Shown piece by piece: positions 46,346-56,422 of a stretch of DNA of 64,000 nucleotides. Location: assembly GCF_016618195.1 (NCBI RefSeq), contig NZ_CP067099.1, positions 1,054,001 through 1,118,000 of the forward strand. Direction: 5' to 3'. This DNA is from Providencia manganoxydans. Lineage in GTDB: Bacteria > Pseudomonadota > Gammaproteobacteria > Enterobacterales > Enterobacteriaceae. Under the pieces are notes generated by a model that saw only the letters and a list, made by a program, of their open reading frames with translations, searched no databases and was not told the DNA's origin. Both the position numbers and the translations under genes were made by a program. Within the stretch, counting starts at the first letter, position 1. Each line of letters starts with the position of its first letter.

Positions 46346-47905
46346 TTGATCCCGGACGTATCTAAAGCGCTCTCATGGTTAGAGGCGCACCCTGAAGCAC
46401 TGAATGGCATTCAGCGTGGTATTGAGCGTGAAACATTACGTGTTACTCCGAAAGGTTCTATTGCTGAAACTTTGCATTCGGAAGAATTGGGGAAAGCTTT
46501 AACACATAAATGGATCACGACAGATTTTGCTGAGCCCCTACTTGAGTTCATTACTCCTGTGGATAAAAGTATTGGACATAGTTTGGCTTTTCTTAGGGAT
46601 TTGCACCGATATACAGCGCGTCATCTTCATAATGAAAGAATGTGGCCATTAAGCATGCCTTGTTTCATTGAAAATGAAGAGAAGATCACACTTGCACAGT
46701 ATGGGGCATCGAATATTGGCCGCTTCAAAAATTTATATCGTGAAGGGTTAAAACACCGTTATGGTGCATTGATGCAGACTATTGCTGGTGTTCATTATAA
46801 CTTCTCTTTGCCAATTGAGTTTTGGCAAGCGTGGGCGGGTGTTAAAGATGCTGAAAGTGGTAAAGCGCAAATCTCTGATGGTTATTTACGCCTAATCAGA
46901 AACTATTATCGTTTTGGTTGGGTTATCCCTTACTTATTTGGCGCTTCCCCTGCGATTTGTGGTTCATTCCTTAAGGATAGAAACACTAAATTAACTTTTG
47001 ATAAGACTGAAAAAGGAACCTATTACTTACCGTATGCAACTTCATTACGAATGAGTGATTTAGGCTACACAAATAAGTCTCAGAGCGATTTAAACATCAC
47101 GTTTAATGATTTAGATAGCTACGTAGCAGGTTTAAAGAAAGCGATTTACAAGCCGTCTGAGGAGTTTGCAGCGCTAGGGACTAAAAAAGACGGTAAATAT
47201 ATTCAGTTGAATACTAACGTGCTGCAAATTGAAAATGAATTGTATGCGCCTATCCGCCCGAAACGTGTGCCTAAAGGTGACGAATCACCGTCAGATGCGT
47301 TATTGCGTGGTGGTATCGAATACATTGAAGTTCGTGCTTTAGACATCAACCCTTTTAATGCGATTGGTGTTGATGAAACCCAGACTCGTTTCCTTGATCT
47401 ATTTTTGATTTGGTGTGTGCTAGCTGATGCACCAGAAATGGATACTCAAGAATTAGACTGTAGCCGTAAAAACTGGAGTCGAGTGATCCTTGAGGGGCGT
47501 AAACCAGGCCAAGTCATTGGTATTGGCTGTGGTAGTGAAATGAAGCCTCTTGTTGAGGTGGGGCAGCAATTATTTAAGGATCTGATCCGTGTTGCTGAAG
47601 TGCTTGATACTTGTTGTGATGCTAAGTATCAAGAGGTATGCCATCAGTTTGTTTCAATGTTTGAAGATCCAAAATTAACCTACTCGGCGCTAGTTATGGA
47701 TAAAATGCTTGAGCAAGGTATTGGTGGTTATGGTTTAGAGCTGGCAGAAAAATACTATCAAGAGCTAATTAGTGAACCTTATGAAGTGATCACTGAAGAG
47801 CAGTTTGAAGCCGCTCGGGTAGCTTCCATTGAAAAACAAGCTATGATTGAAAAAGAAGAGACTGAGAGTTTTGAAGATTACTTGCATAAGCACGCAGGTC
47901 GTTAA
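46346..47905 (+). CDS. gshA: Glutamate-cysteine ligase
   Basis: A 519-residue enzyme (E. coli 518) that makes gamma-glutamylcysteine, the first and rate-limiting step of glutathione synthesis; the second enzyme GshB is at 2.2 kb. The start is TTG at 46346, preceded by GGGAGG, as in E. coli, whose gshA also starts with TTG. Key segments are [39 protein letters not shown] and [15 protein letters not shown]. It is next to luxS, as in E. coli. Confidence 0.97.
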   Translation: MIPDVSKALSWLEAHPEALNGIQRGIERETLRVTPKGSIAETLHSEELGKALTHKWITTDFAEPLLEFITPVDKSIGHSLAFLRDLHRYTARHLHNERMWPLSMPCFIENEEKITLAQYGASNIGRFKNLYREGLKHRYGALMQTIAGVHYNFSLPIEFWQAWAGVKDAESGKAQISDGYLRLIRNYYRFGWVIPYLFGASPAICGSFLKDRNTKLTFDKTEKGTYYLPYATSLRMSDLGYTNKSQSDLNITFNDLDSYVAGLKKAIYKPSEEFAALGTKKDGKYIQLNTNVLQIENELYAPIRPKRVPKGDESPSDALLRGGIEYIEVRALDINPFNAIGVDETQTRFLDLFLIWCVLADAPEMDTQELDCSRKNWSRVILEGRKPGQVIGIGCGSEMKPLVEVGQQLFKDLIRVAEVLDTCCDAKYQEVCHQFVSMFEDPKLTYSALVMDKMLEQGIGGYGLELAEKYYQELISEPYEVITEEQFEAARVASIEKQAMIEKEETESFEDYLHKHAGR

Positions 47906-47912
47906 AAGAAAA

Positions 47913-47931
47913 TGGCCACACTAGGTGGCCA
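47913..47931 (+). terminator. Short hairpin after gshA
   Basis: TGGCCAC (47913-47919), loop ACTAG, GTGGCCA (47925-47931). A perfect stem, but followed by AACAAAAA with no T-run, so termination strength is doubtful. Confidence 0.4.
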
Positions 47932-48060
47932 AACAAAAATCTCTTAGAGAATTAGGGATGATAACAAATTTGCGCGTCTTTCATTAAGTAAGACTCGACG
48001 ATTTCAAAATAGTTTCATTTTTTTCGCAAATAAAAAATAATTTTTTCAGGAGGTCAATAA

Positions 48061-48576
48061 ATGCCGTTATTAGACAGTTTTACTGTAGATCACACGCGTA
48101 TGGCTGCGCCTGCCGTCCGAGTCGCAAAAACCATGAAAACTCCAAATGGGGATACGATCACTGTATTCGATTTGCGCTTCACTGTGCCTAACAAAGAGGC
48201 TATGACGGAAAAAGGCACTCATACTCTTGAGCACTTATTTGCAGGTTTCATGCGTAACCATCTGAATGGCAATGGTGTCGAAATTATTGATATCTCGCCA
48301 ATGGGCTGCCGTACAGGCTTTTATATGAGTTTGATTGGTCAACCTGATGAGCAGCGTGTTGCAGATGCATGGAAAGGTGCGATGCAAGATGTGTTAAAAG
48401 TGCAAGATCAAAATAAGATCCCTGAGCTAAATGTTTATCAGTGTGGAACATTTAAAATGCATTCATTGGAAGAAGCACAACAAATCGCTCGCAATGTATT
48501 GTCATCTGAGATCCTTATTAATAAAAATGAGGAGCTTGCATTACCAGCCGAAAAATTGACTGAGCTACATATCTAG
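48061..48576 (+). CDS. luxS: S-ribosylhomocysteine lyase (autoinducer-2 synthase)
   Basis: A 171-residue metalloenzyme that cleaves S-ribosylhomocysteine to homocysteine and the precursor of autoinducer-2. Metal-ligand motif HTLEH (His54, His58), catalytic Cys83 in [10 protein letters not shown], and the C-terminal cysteine in VYQCGTF (third ligand) are all intact. The ribosome-binding site is very strong (AGGAGG). Its gap from gshA is 155 bp. A terminator lies between it and the convergent yfjD. Confidence 0.98.
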   Translation: MPLLDSFTVDHTRMAAPAVRVAKTMKTPNGDTITVFDLRFTVPNKEAMTEKGTHTLEHLFAGFMRNHLNGNGVEIIDISPMGCRTGFYMSLIGQPDEQRVADAWKGAMQDVLKVQDQNKIPELNVYQCGTFKMHSLEEAQQIARNVLSSEILINKNEELALPAEKLTELHI

Positions 48577-48596
48577 CTCAGCATTTTTAAAACAAA

Positions 48597-48639
48597 CTGC
48601 ACCTAACCTATTATTTTAAAAGAGGAGGTGCGGTTTTTT
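48597..48639 (+). terminator. Terminator after luxS
   Basis: CTGCACCT (48597-48604) pairs with AGGTGCGG (48626-48633; one G-U), followed by TTTTTT. The T-run overlaps the end of the convergent yfjD gene at 48638. Confidence 0.7.
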
Positions 48640-49927
48640 ATTGTTGTGTCATAACAGAAGCGGTTGTTGCAAGAGGGGTAATTTTAACTTGCTTAATGAT
48701 GTTGTCGCTGATCAGCAATACTTCCACTAAATAATTACCAATCACAATTTGCTCTTGTAACTCAGGAATATCGCCAATAGCTTCTAATACCATACCATTT
48801 ATGGTTCTTGGGCCATCAATTGGTAGGTGCCAATCAAACGCTTTATTCAGGTCACGAATATTTGCTGTACCATCAACTAAAACGCTACCGTCGCTTTGTG
48901 GTAAAACTTCTTCCGCTAATGAGGGTGACATTGAAGTCGTAAAGTCACCGACAATTTCTTCTAAAATATCCTCAACAGTAATTAGGCCTTGGATCTCGCC
49001 ATATTCATCAACGATGATGCCAATTTTTTCTTTATTGTGTTGGAAATTAATTAGTTGGATACTTAACGGCGTGCTGTTAGGAATAAAATAAATATTATCA
49101 GCAGCCTTAATTAGGTTCTGTTTATTGAATTCGCGTTTTTCCATCATCATGCGATAGGCTTCGCGTACACGTAAAATACCAATAGCATCATCAAGAGAGT
49201 CACGATAGAGCACGATGCGACCGTGTGGTGAGTGTGTTAGCTGGCGAATGATAGACTTCCAGTCATCATTGACATCTATGCCGACAATTTCATTTCTTGG
49301 CAACATAATGTCACCCACGGTGACTTTCTCAAGATCCAATATGGAAATTAGCATGTCTTGGTTGCGGCGGCTGAGCTTGGCTTTTGATTCATTAACGATA
49401 GTTCTCAGCTCTTCTTTACTTACCGCGTCGCTACGAATAATCGGGGATTTTATACCGCATATCCGCATAAATAATAATGTGATTTTGTTGAAGGTCCAAA
49501 CCACTGGGAGCATGATTTTTTGTAGTGGTTTTAAAATATAACTACTAGGAAAAGCAATTTTTTCTGGGTACAGGGCAGCTATGGTTTTAGGCATAACTTC
49601 AGCGAAAACGAGTATCACAAAGGTCAAAATACCAGTAGCAATAGCGACACCTGCGTTACCATACAAACGCATACCGATAATGGTCGCGAGTGATGAAGCA
49701 ACTATGTTGATCAAGTTATTGCCGATCAAAATTAAGCTGATGAGTTTATCGGGATGCCTAAGTAACTTTTCAACACGTTTAGCTGAGCGATTACCTTGTT
49801 TGGCGAGGTGCTTTAGGCGATAGCGATTTAGCGTCATCATGCCTGTTTCTGAGGCTGAAAAATACGCAGACATCACGATCAAAACCACTAATATAATGAT
49901 AAGCGTACCAGTAGATACGTGATCCAA
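48638..49927 (-). CDS. yfjD: CorC/HlyC-family inner-membrane protein YfjD
   Basis: A 429-residue protein with a DUF21 membrane domain (four spans, about 5-150), two CBS domains (about 200-330) and a C-terminal CorC/HlyC domain. It matches E. coli YfjD. Family members are linked to Mg2+/Co2+ efflux or resistance, but the role of YfjD is not settled. The start is a TTG at 49927, with AAGGA 8 bp upstream; the encoded DHVSTGTLIIIL aligns with the E. coli N-terminus. It is next to ypjD on the same strand, 50 bp away, as in E. coli. Confidence 0.93.
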   Translation of the reverse strand: MDHVSTGTLIIILVVLIVMSAYFSASETGMMTLNRYRLKHLAKQGNRSAKRVEKLLRHPDKLISLILIGNNLINIVASSLATIIGMRLYGNAGVAIATGILTFVILVFAEVMPKTIAALYPEKIAFPSSYILKPLQKIMLPVVWTFNKITLLFMRICGIKSPIIRSDAVSKEELRTIVNESKAKLSRRNQDMLISILDLEKVTVGDIMLPRNEIVGIDVNDDWKSIIRQLTHSPHGRIVLYRDSLDDAIGILRVREAYRMMMEKREFNKQNLIKAADNIYFIPNSTPLSIQLINFQHNKEKIGIIVDEYGEIQGLITVEDILEEIVGDFTTSMSPSLAEEVLPQSDGSVLVDGTANIRDLNKAFDWHLPIDGPRTINGMVLEAIGDIPELQEQIVIGNYLVEVLLISDNIIKQVKITPLATTASVMTQQ

Positions 49928-49977
49928 AACTAGTTTCCTTATGCTATGTCGATAAGATTATTTTATTAGTTTTTTTG

Positions 49978-50769
49978 TTAAGGTACCATAACTTGCTGTA
50001 TCAACCGATTACCGAAAAAAGCCATTGTAAGAATTAATGCCCCAGCAACATGGAAAAATAGAACTCGTTTACCTCTCCATCCGCCTTGGAAGTGACCCCA
50101 CAGTAAAATAATATAAACGAACCAAGCAATAACAGATAACACAGACTTATGAATGTTTTCTTTATCAAAGATATTATCCATATAAATAAAGCCAGTGCAT
50201 AAGGTTAAGGTGAGCAGAATGACACCGACTTGTGTGATATGGAACATTTTGCGTTCAACCACCATCATGGGAGGCATATCAGAACTGAACTTGAGTGTTT
50301 TATTTTTTAATTGGTAATCAATCAAGGCAACTTGGAAGGCATAAAGCGCAGCGATTAATAGTGTTGCATAACTGAGTAAAGCTAACCCAATATGGATAAA
50401 TAAAGGAACGCTAGCTTCTAAGTGTGTAATAAATTCACCGGGCATAATTGTCGAAAGCATTAAATTAATAATCGCAAAGCTATAGACAATAGGAGTAAGG
50501 TACCAAGCCCTACCTTTGTATGCTACGACAGTCATAATGATACACATCAGCAAGCTGACTGCGGAACCCAAATTCAATAATGTGAGGTTTTGCCCTCCAT
50601 CTCCACGAAAAATAAGTAACTTTAGCGTTATTGCATGTGTGATCAGTGCAATAACTGCCAATAAAAGGGCGAGCTGGCGATACATAGGCTGCTTACGAAC
50701 CTGACCAGGAACAATCAGAGACAGGCTGAGCAGGTATGTACAAACTGCTATGACTGCAAATACGGGCAT
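49978..50769 (-). CDS. ypjD: Inner-membrane protein YpjD (CcsA-like fold)
   Basis: A 263-residue protein with eight hydrophobic segments. It belongs to the CcsA/ResC-like cytochrome c assembly superfamily by its loop GHFQGGWRGKRVL and the tryptophan-rich WFVYIILLWG. E. coli YpjD (also reported as CorE) has been proposed to affect metal-ion transport; the specific function is unproven. It has a conventional ATG start (MPVFAVIAVC) and is divergent from ffh, across a spacer with an ERIC-like copy. Confidence 0.92.
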   Translation of the reverse strand: MPVFAVIAVCTYLLSLSLIVPGQVRKQPMYRQLALLLAVIALITHAITLKLLIFRGDGGQNLTLLNLGSAVSLLMCIIMTVVAYKGRAWYLTPIVYSFAIINLMLSTIMPGEFITHLEASVPLFIHIGLALLSYATLLIAALYAFQVALIDYQLKNKTLKFSSDMPPMMVVERKMFHITQVGVILLTLTLCTGFIYMDNIFDKENIHKSVLSVIAWFVYIILLWGHFQGGWRGKRVLFFHVAGALILTMAFFGNRLIQQVMVP

Positions 50770-51029
50770 AGTATAGTGTCGTTATTCATTTTAAGTGGAT
50801 AATGTTAAGTAGTATAACTCGTGCAGCTGTAGGCTCCAACCATTGGTCACATTAATAAGCCTCTTCTTAAATTGTTAACGATATCGAAGAGCCCTTTTTT
50901 TGATTTTACTCATCCTATTTAGATAGATAAGTAAATTGGAACGCTGGCCGACTAAATCAACCTTAAACAGGGTGAAGCGAAACCGCATCAGGTATGGTAC
51001 ACTACGGCAAAAAGTTTTGGCGTTGGTTT

Positions 51030-51177
51030 TATACTCGTCATACTTCAAGCTGCGGCGCTTTGCGTTAAGGTATATGCGTTAAGCTATAGTAGCTACTACT
51101 CGCTACTTGCCACATAGTTCTCTATGCTTCTAGCGATCAATTCATTCGTTGCTGCACGATGAATTATTTAGAGCATA
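51030..51177 (+). repeat. ERIC/IRU-like element in the ypjD-ffh gap
   Basis: About 148 bp, from TATACTCGTCATACTTCAAG to GATGAATTATTTAGAGCATA. Contains an inverted segment (AGCTATAGTAGCTACTACTC) in the expanded core. It is in the middle of the 550-bp gap 50770-51319. The flanks must carry the ypjD and ffh promoters; I see no other feature. Confidence 0.8.
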
Positions 51178-51319
51178 GGTATTGGCGGTTATTTGCCTTT
51201 CTAAAAGATAAATAATAAAAAAGTTGCCTAAATTAGCCACTATGTACTTGCATTTTGCAGTATGAATAACCAAATCTAGCTTTGACAGTAGGCCCTTAAA
51301 CAGAATTGAGCTAAGACAT

Positions 51320-52681
51320 ATGTTTGATAATTTAACTGACAGACTATCGCGCACTTTGCGCAACATCAGCGGGCGTGGTCGTCTGACTGACGATAATATT
51401 AAAGATACACTGCGTGAAGTTCGCATGGCTTTGCTGGAAGCAGACGTTGCTTTGCCCGTTGTCCGTGAATTTATTCAAAAAGTAAAAGACAGTGCCGTTG
51501 GCCAAGATGTCAATAAAAGTTTAACCCCGGGCCAAGAGTTCATCAAAATTGTTCAAAATGAACTCACAAATGCGATGGGGGAAGAGAACCATCAGTTAAA
51601 TCTTTCTGCACAACCGCCTGCGGTTGTGCTTATGGCTGGTTTACAAGGTGCGGGTAAAACAACCAGTGTCGCTAAGCTAGGTAAACATTTAAAAGAGAAA
51701 CAAAAGAAAAAAGTTTTAGTTGTTTCAGCTGACGTCTATCGCCCTGCGGCGATCAAACAGCTAGAGACATTAGCGCAGTCAGTTGGAATTGATTTCTTCC
51801 CATCTGATGCACAAGAAAAGCCTGCTGCTATCGTACAAAAAGCCTTAAAACATGCCCAATTGCAGTTTTATGATGTATTGCTGGTGGATACCGCGGGTCG
51901 CTTACACGTCGATGAAGCTATGATGGATGAAATTAAAGAAGTCCATCGTATTATCAATCCTGTCGAAACTCTGTTTGTTGTTGATGCAATGACGGGGCAG
52001 GATGCGGCGAATACAGCAAAAGCCTTTAATGAAGCCCTACCTTTAACTGGGGTCGTGCTGACTAAAGTGGATGGTGATGCACGCGGTGGTGCGGCTTTAT
52101 CCATTCGTGCAATTACTGGTAAACCTATCAAGTTCTTAGGGGTAGGGGAAAAAACCGATGCACTGGAGCCATTCCACCCTGAGCGTGTAGCTTCACGTAT
52201 TTTAGGCATGGGCGACGTATTATCGCTGATTGAAGAGATTGAACATAAAGTTGACCGTGACGAAGCGGAAAAACTGGCGAAAAAACTCAAAACGGGTGAT
52301 AGTTTTGATTTAAATGATTTTCTCAATCAATTAAAGCAAATGCGCAACATGGGTGGCATGGCCAGTATGATGAGTAAGATCCCTGGTATGTCACAAGTTC
52401 CTGATGCTGTTAAGTCTCAGATGGATGATAAAATCACCATTCGTATGGAGGCGATTATCAACTCAATGACGCGCAAAGAACGAGAAAAACCTGAGATTAT
52501 CAAAGGGTCTCGTAAGCGTCGTATTGCAGCGGGTTCAGGAACTAACGTGCAAGAAGTTAACCGTCTTTTGAAGCAGTTTGATGATATGCAACGCATGATG
52601 AAGAAGATGAAAAAAGGCGGTCTTGCTAAGATGATGCGTGGTATGAAAGGAATGATGCCACCGGGTTTTCCGGGGCGTTAA
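51320..52681 (+). CDS. ffh: Signal recognition particle protein Ffh
   Basis: A 453-residue GTPase that, with 4.5S RNA, delivers nascent membrane proteins to FtsY. It has an N domain (ADVALPVV), the G domain (GLQGAGKTT at 107-115, DTAGRLHVDEAMM, TKVDGDARGGAAL) and a methionine-rich M domain at the C-terminus (MGGMASMMSKIPGM, MKKGGLAKMMRGMKGMMPPG). Same length as E. coli Ffh. It is just upstream of the rpsP operon, as in E. coli. Confidence 0.98.
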   Translation: MFDNLTDRLSRTLRNISGRGRLTDDNIKDTLREVRMALLEADVALPVVREFIQKVKDSAVGQDVNKSLTPGQEFIKIVQNELTNAMGEENHQLNLSAQPPAVVLMAGLQGAGKTTSVAKLGKHLKEKQKKKVLVVSADVYRPAAIKQLETLAQSVGIDFFPSDAQEKPAAIVQKALKHAQLQFYDVLLVDTAGRLHVDEAMMDEIKEVHRIINPVETLFVVDAMTGQDAANTAKAFNEALPLTGVVLTKVDGDARGGAALSIRAITGKPIKFLGVGEKTDALEPFHPERVASRILGMGDVLSLIEEIEHKVDRDEAEKLAKKLKTGDSFDLNDFLNQLKQMRNMGGMASMMSKIPGMSQVPDAVKSQMDDKITIRMEAIINSMTRKEREKPEIIKGSRKRRIAAGSGTNVQEVNRLLKQFDDMQRMMKKMKKGGLAKMMRGMKGMMPPGFPGR

Positions 52682-52759
52682 GTAATGAAGCTAGAAAGAA
52701 TATGCACTTTTGATTGATTTTTGCGTCAAAGTGAGTAAAATTTTCGGGCTTTTTATATG

Positions 52760-52801
52760 ACAACCGGACTCTATCCCTCGATGGAGTCTGGTTGTTTTAT
52801 T
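52760..52801 (+). terminator. Terminator between ffh and rpsP
   Basis: ACAACCGGACTC (52760-52771) pairs with GAGTCTGGTTGT (52784-52795), a 12-bp stem with one G-U, followed by TTTATT. It sits 22 bp before rpsP, so it ends ffh or acts as an attenuator if transcripts read into the operon. Confidence 0.8.
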
Positions 52802-52817
52802 AACTAATGAGGATGTT

Positions 52818-53066
52818 ATGGTAACAATTCGTTTATCTCGTGGCGGCGCAAAAAAGCGTCCGTTCTACCAAATCGTTGTAACCGATAGCCGCAATGCGCG
52901 TGACGGTCGTTTTATCGAGCGTATCGGTTTCTTCAACCCAATCGCTTCAGGTCAAGCAGAAGAACTGCGTTTAGACTTAGATCGTATCGAGCACTGGGTT
53001 GGCCTGGGTGCAACTGTTTCTGACCGTGTTGCACAACTGGTCAAACAAGCTAAAAAAGCAGCTTAA
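52818..53066 (+). CDS. rpsP: 30S ribosomal protein S16
   Basis: An 82-residue protein ([20 protein letters not shown]) virtually identical to E. coli S16, an assembly protein of the small subunit. Ribosome-binding site GAGG is well placed. It is the first gene of the rpsP-rimM-trmD-rplS operon. Confidence 0.98.
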   Translation: MVTIRLSRGGAKKRPFYQIVVTDSRNARDGRFIERIGFFNPIASGQAEELRLDLDRIEHWVGLGATVSDRVAQLVKQAKKAA

Positions 53067-53084
53067 TCTGTCACGGTGGTAACA

Positions 53085-53633
53085 ATGAGCAAGCAAGTAA
53101 ATCTAGCGACACCTACTAATCCAATTGTTTTGGGTAAACTAGGCGCAGCATATGGAATTCGTGGTTGGCTCAAAGTTTTTTCGTCCACCGAACATGCTGA
53201 AAGTATTTTTGATTATCAACCTTGGTTTATTCAGCGTTCTGGTCAATGGCAACACATCGAACTGGAAGATTGGAAACACCACAACAAAGACATTATTGTT
53301 AAGCTCAAAGGGGTCGATGACCGCGATGAAGCTGCGCTCTTGACTAATTTTGAGATTGTTGTTGATTCAACGCAACTCCCTGAATTAGATAACAACGAGT
53401 ACTACTGGAAAGACCTTATGGGTTGTCATGTAGTGACGTTGCAAGGGTACGACCTTGGTACCATCACTGATATGATGGAAACTGGGTCAAATGATGTGAT
53501 TGTGATAAAGGCAAATCTAAAAGATGCATTTGGCATCAAGGAGCGGTTGGTTCCGTTTCTTGATGGGCAGGTTATCAAGAAAGTCGATCTCAAATCTAAA
53601 CTGATTGAAGTTGATTGGGATCCTGGTTTTTAA
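53085..53633 (+). CDS. rimM: Ribosome maturation factor RimM
   Basis: A 182-residue 30S assembly factor that binds S19 and helps form the 16S 3' domain. It has an N-terminal RimM domain ([19 protein letters not shown]) and a C-terminal PRC barrel ([27 protein letters not shown]). The frame is open from a GTG at 53076, but the ATG at 53085, with GGTGG upstream, matches E. coli RimM (MSKQ). Spacing from rpsP is 18 bp, to trmD 38 bp. Confidence 0.97.
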   Translation: MSKQVNLATPTNPIVLGKLGAAYGIRGWLKVFSSTEHAESIFDYQPWFIQRSGQWQHIELEDWKHHNKDIIVKLKGVDDRDEAALLTNFEIVVDSTQLPELDNNEYYWKDLMGCHVVTLQGYDLGTITDMMETGSNDVIVIKANLKDAFGIKERLVPFLDGQVIKKVDLKSKLIEVDWDPGF

Positions 53634-53671
53634 ATCTCCGGTTGAACGGTTTTTATGAGTGGGACTAAATC

Positions 53672-54418
53672 ATGTGGATTGGTGTAATTAGCCTGTTTCC
53701 CGAAATGTTCCGCGCAATAACCGAGTACGGGGTAACTAGTCGGGCAGTGAAAAATGGCCTGATGTCTGTTGAATGCTGGAATCCGCGGGACTTTACCCAC
53801 GATAGGCATAAAACAGTGGATGATCGTCCTTATGGCGGTGGTCCAGGCATGCTGATGATGGTGCAACCTTTAAAGGATGCTATCAACGCAGCAAAAGCTG
53901 AGGCGGGTGAAGGCGCGAAAGTGATTTATCTGTCACCTCAGGGGCGCAAACTCAGTCAAGACGGTGTTTGTGAGTTGGCAACGAATAAGAAGTTAATTCT
54001 TGTTTGTGGTCGATATGAAGGTATTGATGAACGGATCATTCAAACCGAAATTGACGAAGAATGGTCAATCGGTGATTACGTTCTCAGTGGTGGGGAACTC
54101 CCTGCTATGGTGTTGATAGATTCTGTATCTCGGTTTATACCTGGGGTGCTAGGTCATCAAGCTTCTGCGCAAGAAGACTCTTTTGCAGATGGTTTGTTAG
54201 ATTGTCCACACTATACTCGCCCTGAAGTTTTAGACGGCATGCAAGTACCTGATGTTTTACTATCAGGTAATCATGCAAAGATAGATAGCTGGCGCATGAA
54301 GCAATCACTTGGCCGTACCTGGCTTAGAAGACCTGAGCTTCTGGAAAGCCTAGCTCTGACTGACGAGCAGAGGATGTTGCTAGCTGAATTTCAACGTGAA
54401 TATCAGCTTGAGCAATAA
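53672..54418 (+). CDS. trmD: tRNA (guanine-37-N1) methyltransferase
   Basis: A 248-residue SPOUT methyltransferase that makes m1G37 next to the anticodon, preventing frameshifts. Signatures are [35 protein letters not shown] and [14 protein letters not shown] (knot). Operon with rpsP and rimM. Confidence 0.98.
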   Translation: MWIGVISLFPEMFRAITEYGVTSRAVKNGLMSVECWNPRDFTHDRHKTVDDRPYGGGPGMLMMVQPLKDAINAAKAEAGEGAKVIYLSPQGRKLSQDGVCELATNKKLILVCGRYEGIDERIIQTEIDEEWSIGDYVLSGGELPAMVLIDSVSRFIPGVLGHQASAQEDSFADGLLDCPHYTRPEVLDGMQVPDVLLSGNHAKIDSWRMKQSLGRTWLRRPELLESLALTDEQRMLLAEFQREYQLEQ

Positions 54419-54468
54419 GTGAATCCAGACAATTAAATTAATTGTCTAACATATATCAGTTTACCTAG

Positions 54469-54837
<369 letters not shown>

Positions 54838-54867
54838 TACGCTTTCGCACATCCGAAAGTTATAGAT

Positions 54868-54900
54868 AAGGCTCGTGCTGAGTAAGCACGAGCCTTTATA
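54868..54900 (+). terminator. Rho-independent terminator of the rpsP operon
   Basis: AAGGCTCGTGCT (54868-54879) and AGCACGAGCCTT (54885-54896) form a perfect 12-bp stem with a 5-base loop, followed by TATAT. Confidence 0.88.
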
Positions 54901-54906
54901 TATCCG

Positions 54907-55017
54907 CATACTCATCATATTTCAAATCGCAGCGTTGTTGGCTGTATTCACTCGCGACTCATCACATACTCATATACGCTCCTAGCGTCTCACACCACCT
55001 AGCTACAGCTTGAACTG
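54907..55017 (+). repeat. Diverged ERIC/IRU-like element after rplS
   Basis: Left end CATACTCATCATATTTCAAA and AGCGTTG are ERIC-like, but the right end (AGCTACAGCTTGAACTG) lacks the terminal TATA, so it is decayed or truncated. It takes the first part of the 480-bp gap 54838-55319; the rest is the aroF control region. Confidence 0.55.
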
Positions 55018-55090
55018 TCGCAGCGATCCTTTCTGCTGTTCATTAAGATATAATTAATTTTATTGGTTAAACTGATTTTTATTATCTAGA

Positions 55091-55108
55091 TGTAAATATA
55101 AAATTACA
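55091..55108 (+). promoter_or_regulatory. Putative TyrR box upstream of aroF
   Basis: TGTAAATATAAAATTACA fits the TGTAAA-N6-TTTACA operator with one mismatch. It is about 220 bp upstream of aroF, far from the -35 and -10 candidates near 55238-55265 but within the AT-rich leader. E. coli aroF carries three TyrR boxes and is repressed by tyrosine. Confidence 0.55.
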
Positions 55109-55155
55109 CTTATTGTGTTTTTGTGTGTTTTTTGAGCAGTTTAAAATGATTGATA

Positions 55156-55173
55156 TGTAAATAATTTGTTTAA
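55156..55173 (+). promoter_or_regulatory. Weak second TyrR-like box upstream of aroF
   Basis: TGTAAATAATTTGTTTAA keeps the left half of the operator, but the right half is poor. It is 65 bp from the better site. Considered only because of the neighbouring strong site. Confidence 0.3.
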
Positions 55174-55237
55174 TATTAATTATTTATATTTTTATTCATT
55201 TAAATTTACAGTATTGTAATTATTTTACATTAATGGA

Positions 55238-55265
55238 TTGTAATCTTTACGTTGCGTGGTATGTT
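55238..55265 (+). promoter_or_regulatory. Candidate aroF promoter
   Basis: TTGTAA (55238-55243), 16-bp spacer, TATGTT (55260-55265), upstream of aroF. A sigma-70 match of moderate quality in an AT-rich region, where chance matches are likely. Confidence 0.35.
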
Positions 55266-55313
55266 AGTCCTTAACGCACAAAAAATATATAAACAGTTAA
55301 GTAGGTAATAAAA

Positions 55314-56408
55314 ATGATCATGCAAAAAGATGTACTCAATAATGTGAATATTCATGATGAACAGGTTTTAATTACACCTGAAGCTCTGAAACAGAAGTTT
55401 CCTCTGAGTAACAATAACCTGCATGCTATCGCGGCCTCACGTAAAACTATTGCTGATATTATTCATCAGCGTGACCCGCGCTTGCTCGTGGTATGTGGTC
55501 CTTGTTCTATTCATGATGTTGATGCGGCGATTGAATACGGTCAGCGTCTACAAAAACTTGCAGCTGAGCTGAATGACAGTTTATATATTGTGATGCGTGT
55601 TTATTTTGAAAAACCTCGTACAACCGTGGGTTGGAAAGGACTAATCAGCGATCCTGCGATGGATGGCTCATTTGATATGGAAACAGGCCTACATATTGCT
55701 CGTGATTTATTGACCAACTTGGTGAATATGGGGCTACCTTTGGCAACTGAGGCTTTAGATCCAAATAATCCACAATACTTAGGGGATCTATTTAGCTGGT
55801 CTGCAATCGGTGCAAGAACAACTGAATCACAAACTCACCGTGAGATGGCTTCAGGTTTATCAATGCCTGTTGGATTTAAAAATGGTACTGATGGTAGCTT
55901 ATCTACTGCTATCAATGCGATGAAAGCTGCATCAATGCCACACAGATTTATGGGCATCAATCAGTCTGGCCAAGTTAGCTTGCTGCATACTAAAGGTAAT
56001 GATAACGGGCACGTGATTTTACGTGGTGGTAAAACACCAAATTACAGCGCTGAAGATATTGCCGCTTGTGAAGCTGAAATGAAAAAAGCGGGGCTTGAAC
56101 CGTCATTAATGGTGGATTGTAGCCACGGTAATTCAAATAAAGACTACCGTCGTCAGCCATTAGTTGTTGATTCAATCATTGAACAAATTACTAATGGAAA
56201 TCAGTCAATAACGGGTATTATGTTAGAAAGCCATTTACATGAAGGTAATCAAACATCAGAACAACCACGTGATGCGATGAAATATGGTGTATCAGTCACT
56301 GATGCTTGCATTGATTGGGAAACAACAGAAGTGGTACTGCGCAAACTTCATCAAGCGTTATTACCTGTGCTTGAAGAGCGCGCAGAAAAATTTGAAATTG
56401 CGAGTTAA
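55314..56408 (+). CDS. aroF: DAHP synthase, tyrosine-sensitive type
   Basis: A 364-residue enzyme (362 if the second ATG at 55320 is used) that joins phosphoenolpyruvate and erythrose 4-phosphate, the first step of aromatic synthesis. It matches E. coli AroF, the tyrosine-inhibited isozyme: [45 protein letters not shown] and [15 protein letters not shown]. The first ATG has better spacing to the AGG ribosome-binding site; the second gives MQKDVLNNV, which aligns with E. coli. It is 14 bp before tyrA, in the aroF-tyrA operon. Confidence 0.97.
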   Translation: MIMQKDVLNNVNIHDEQVLITPEALKQKFPLSNNNLHAIAASRKTIADIIHQRDPRLLVVCGPCSIHDVDAAIEYGQRLQKLAAELNDSLYIVMRVYFEKPRTTVGWKGLISDPAMDGSFDMETGLHIARDLLTNLVNMGLPLATEALDPNNPQYLGDLFSWSAIGARTTESQTHREMASGLSMPVGFKNGTDGSLSTAINAMKAASMPHRFMGINQSGQVSLLHTKGNDNGHVILRGGKTPNYSAEDIAACEAEMKKAGLEPSLMVDCSHGNSNKDYRRQPLVVDSIIEQITNGNQSITGIMLESHLHEGNQTSEQPRDAMKYGVSVTDACIDWETTEVVLRKLHQALLPVLEERAEKFEIAS

Positions 56409-56422
56409 TACAAGGTATAGGT

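Noticed and set aside
55215..55229. TGTAATTATTTTACA as an extra TyrR box
   Set aside because: Half-sites are 3 bp too close for the TGTAAA-N6-TTTACA operator; likely an AT-rich chance dyad.
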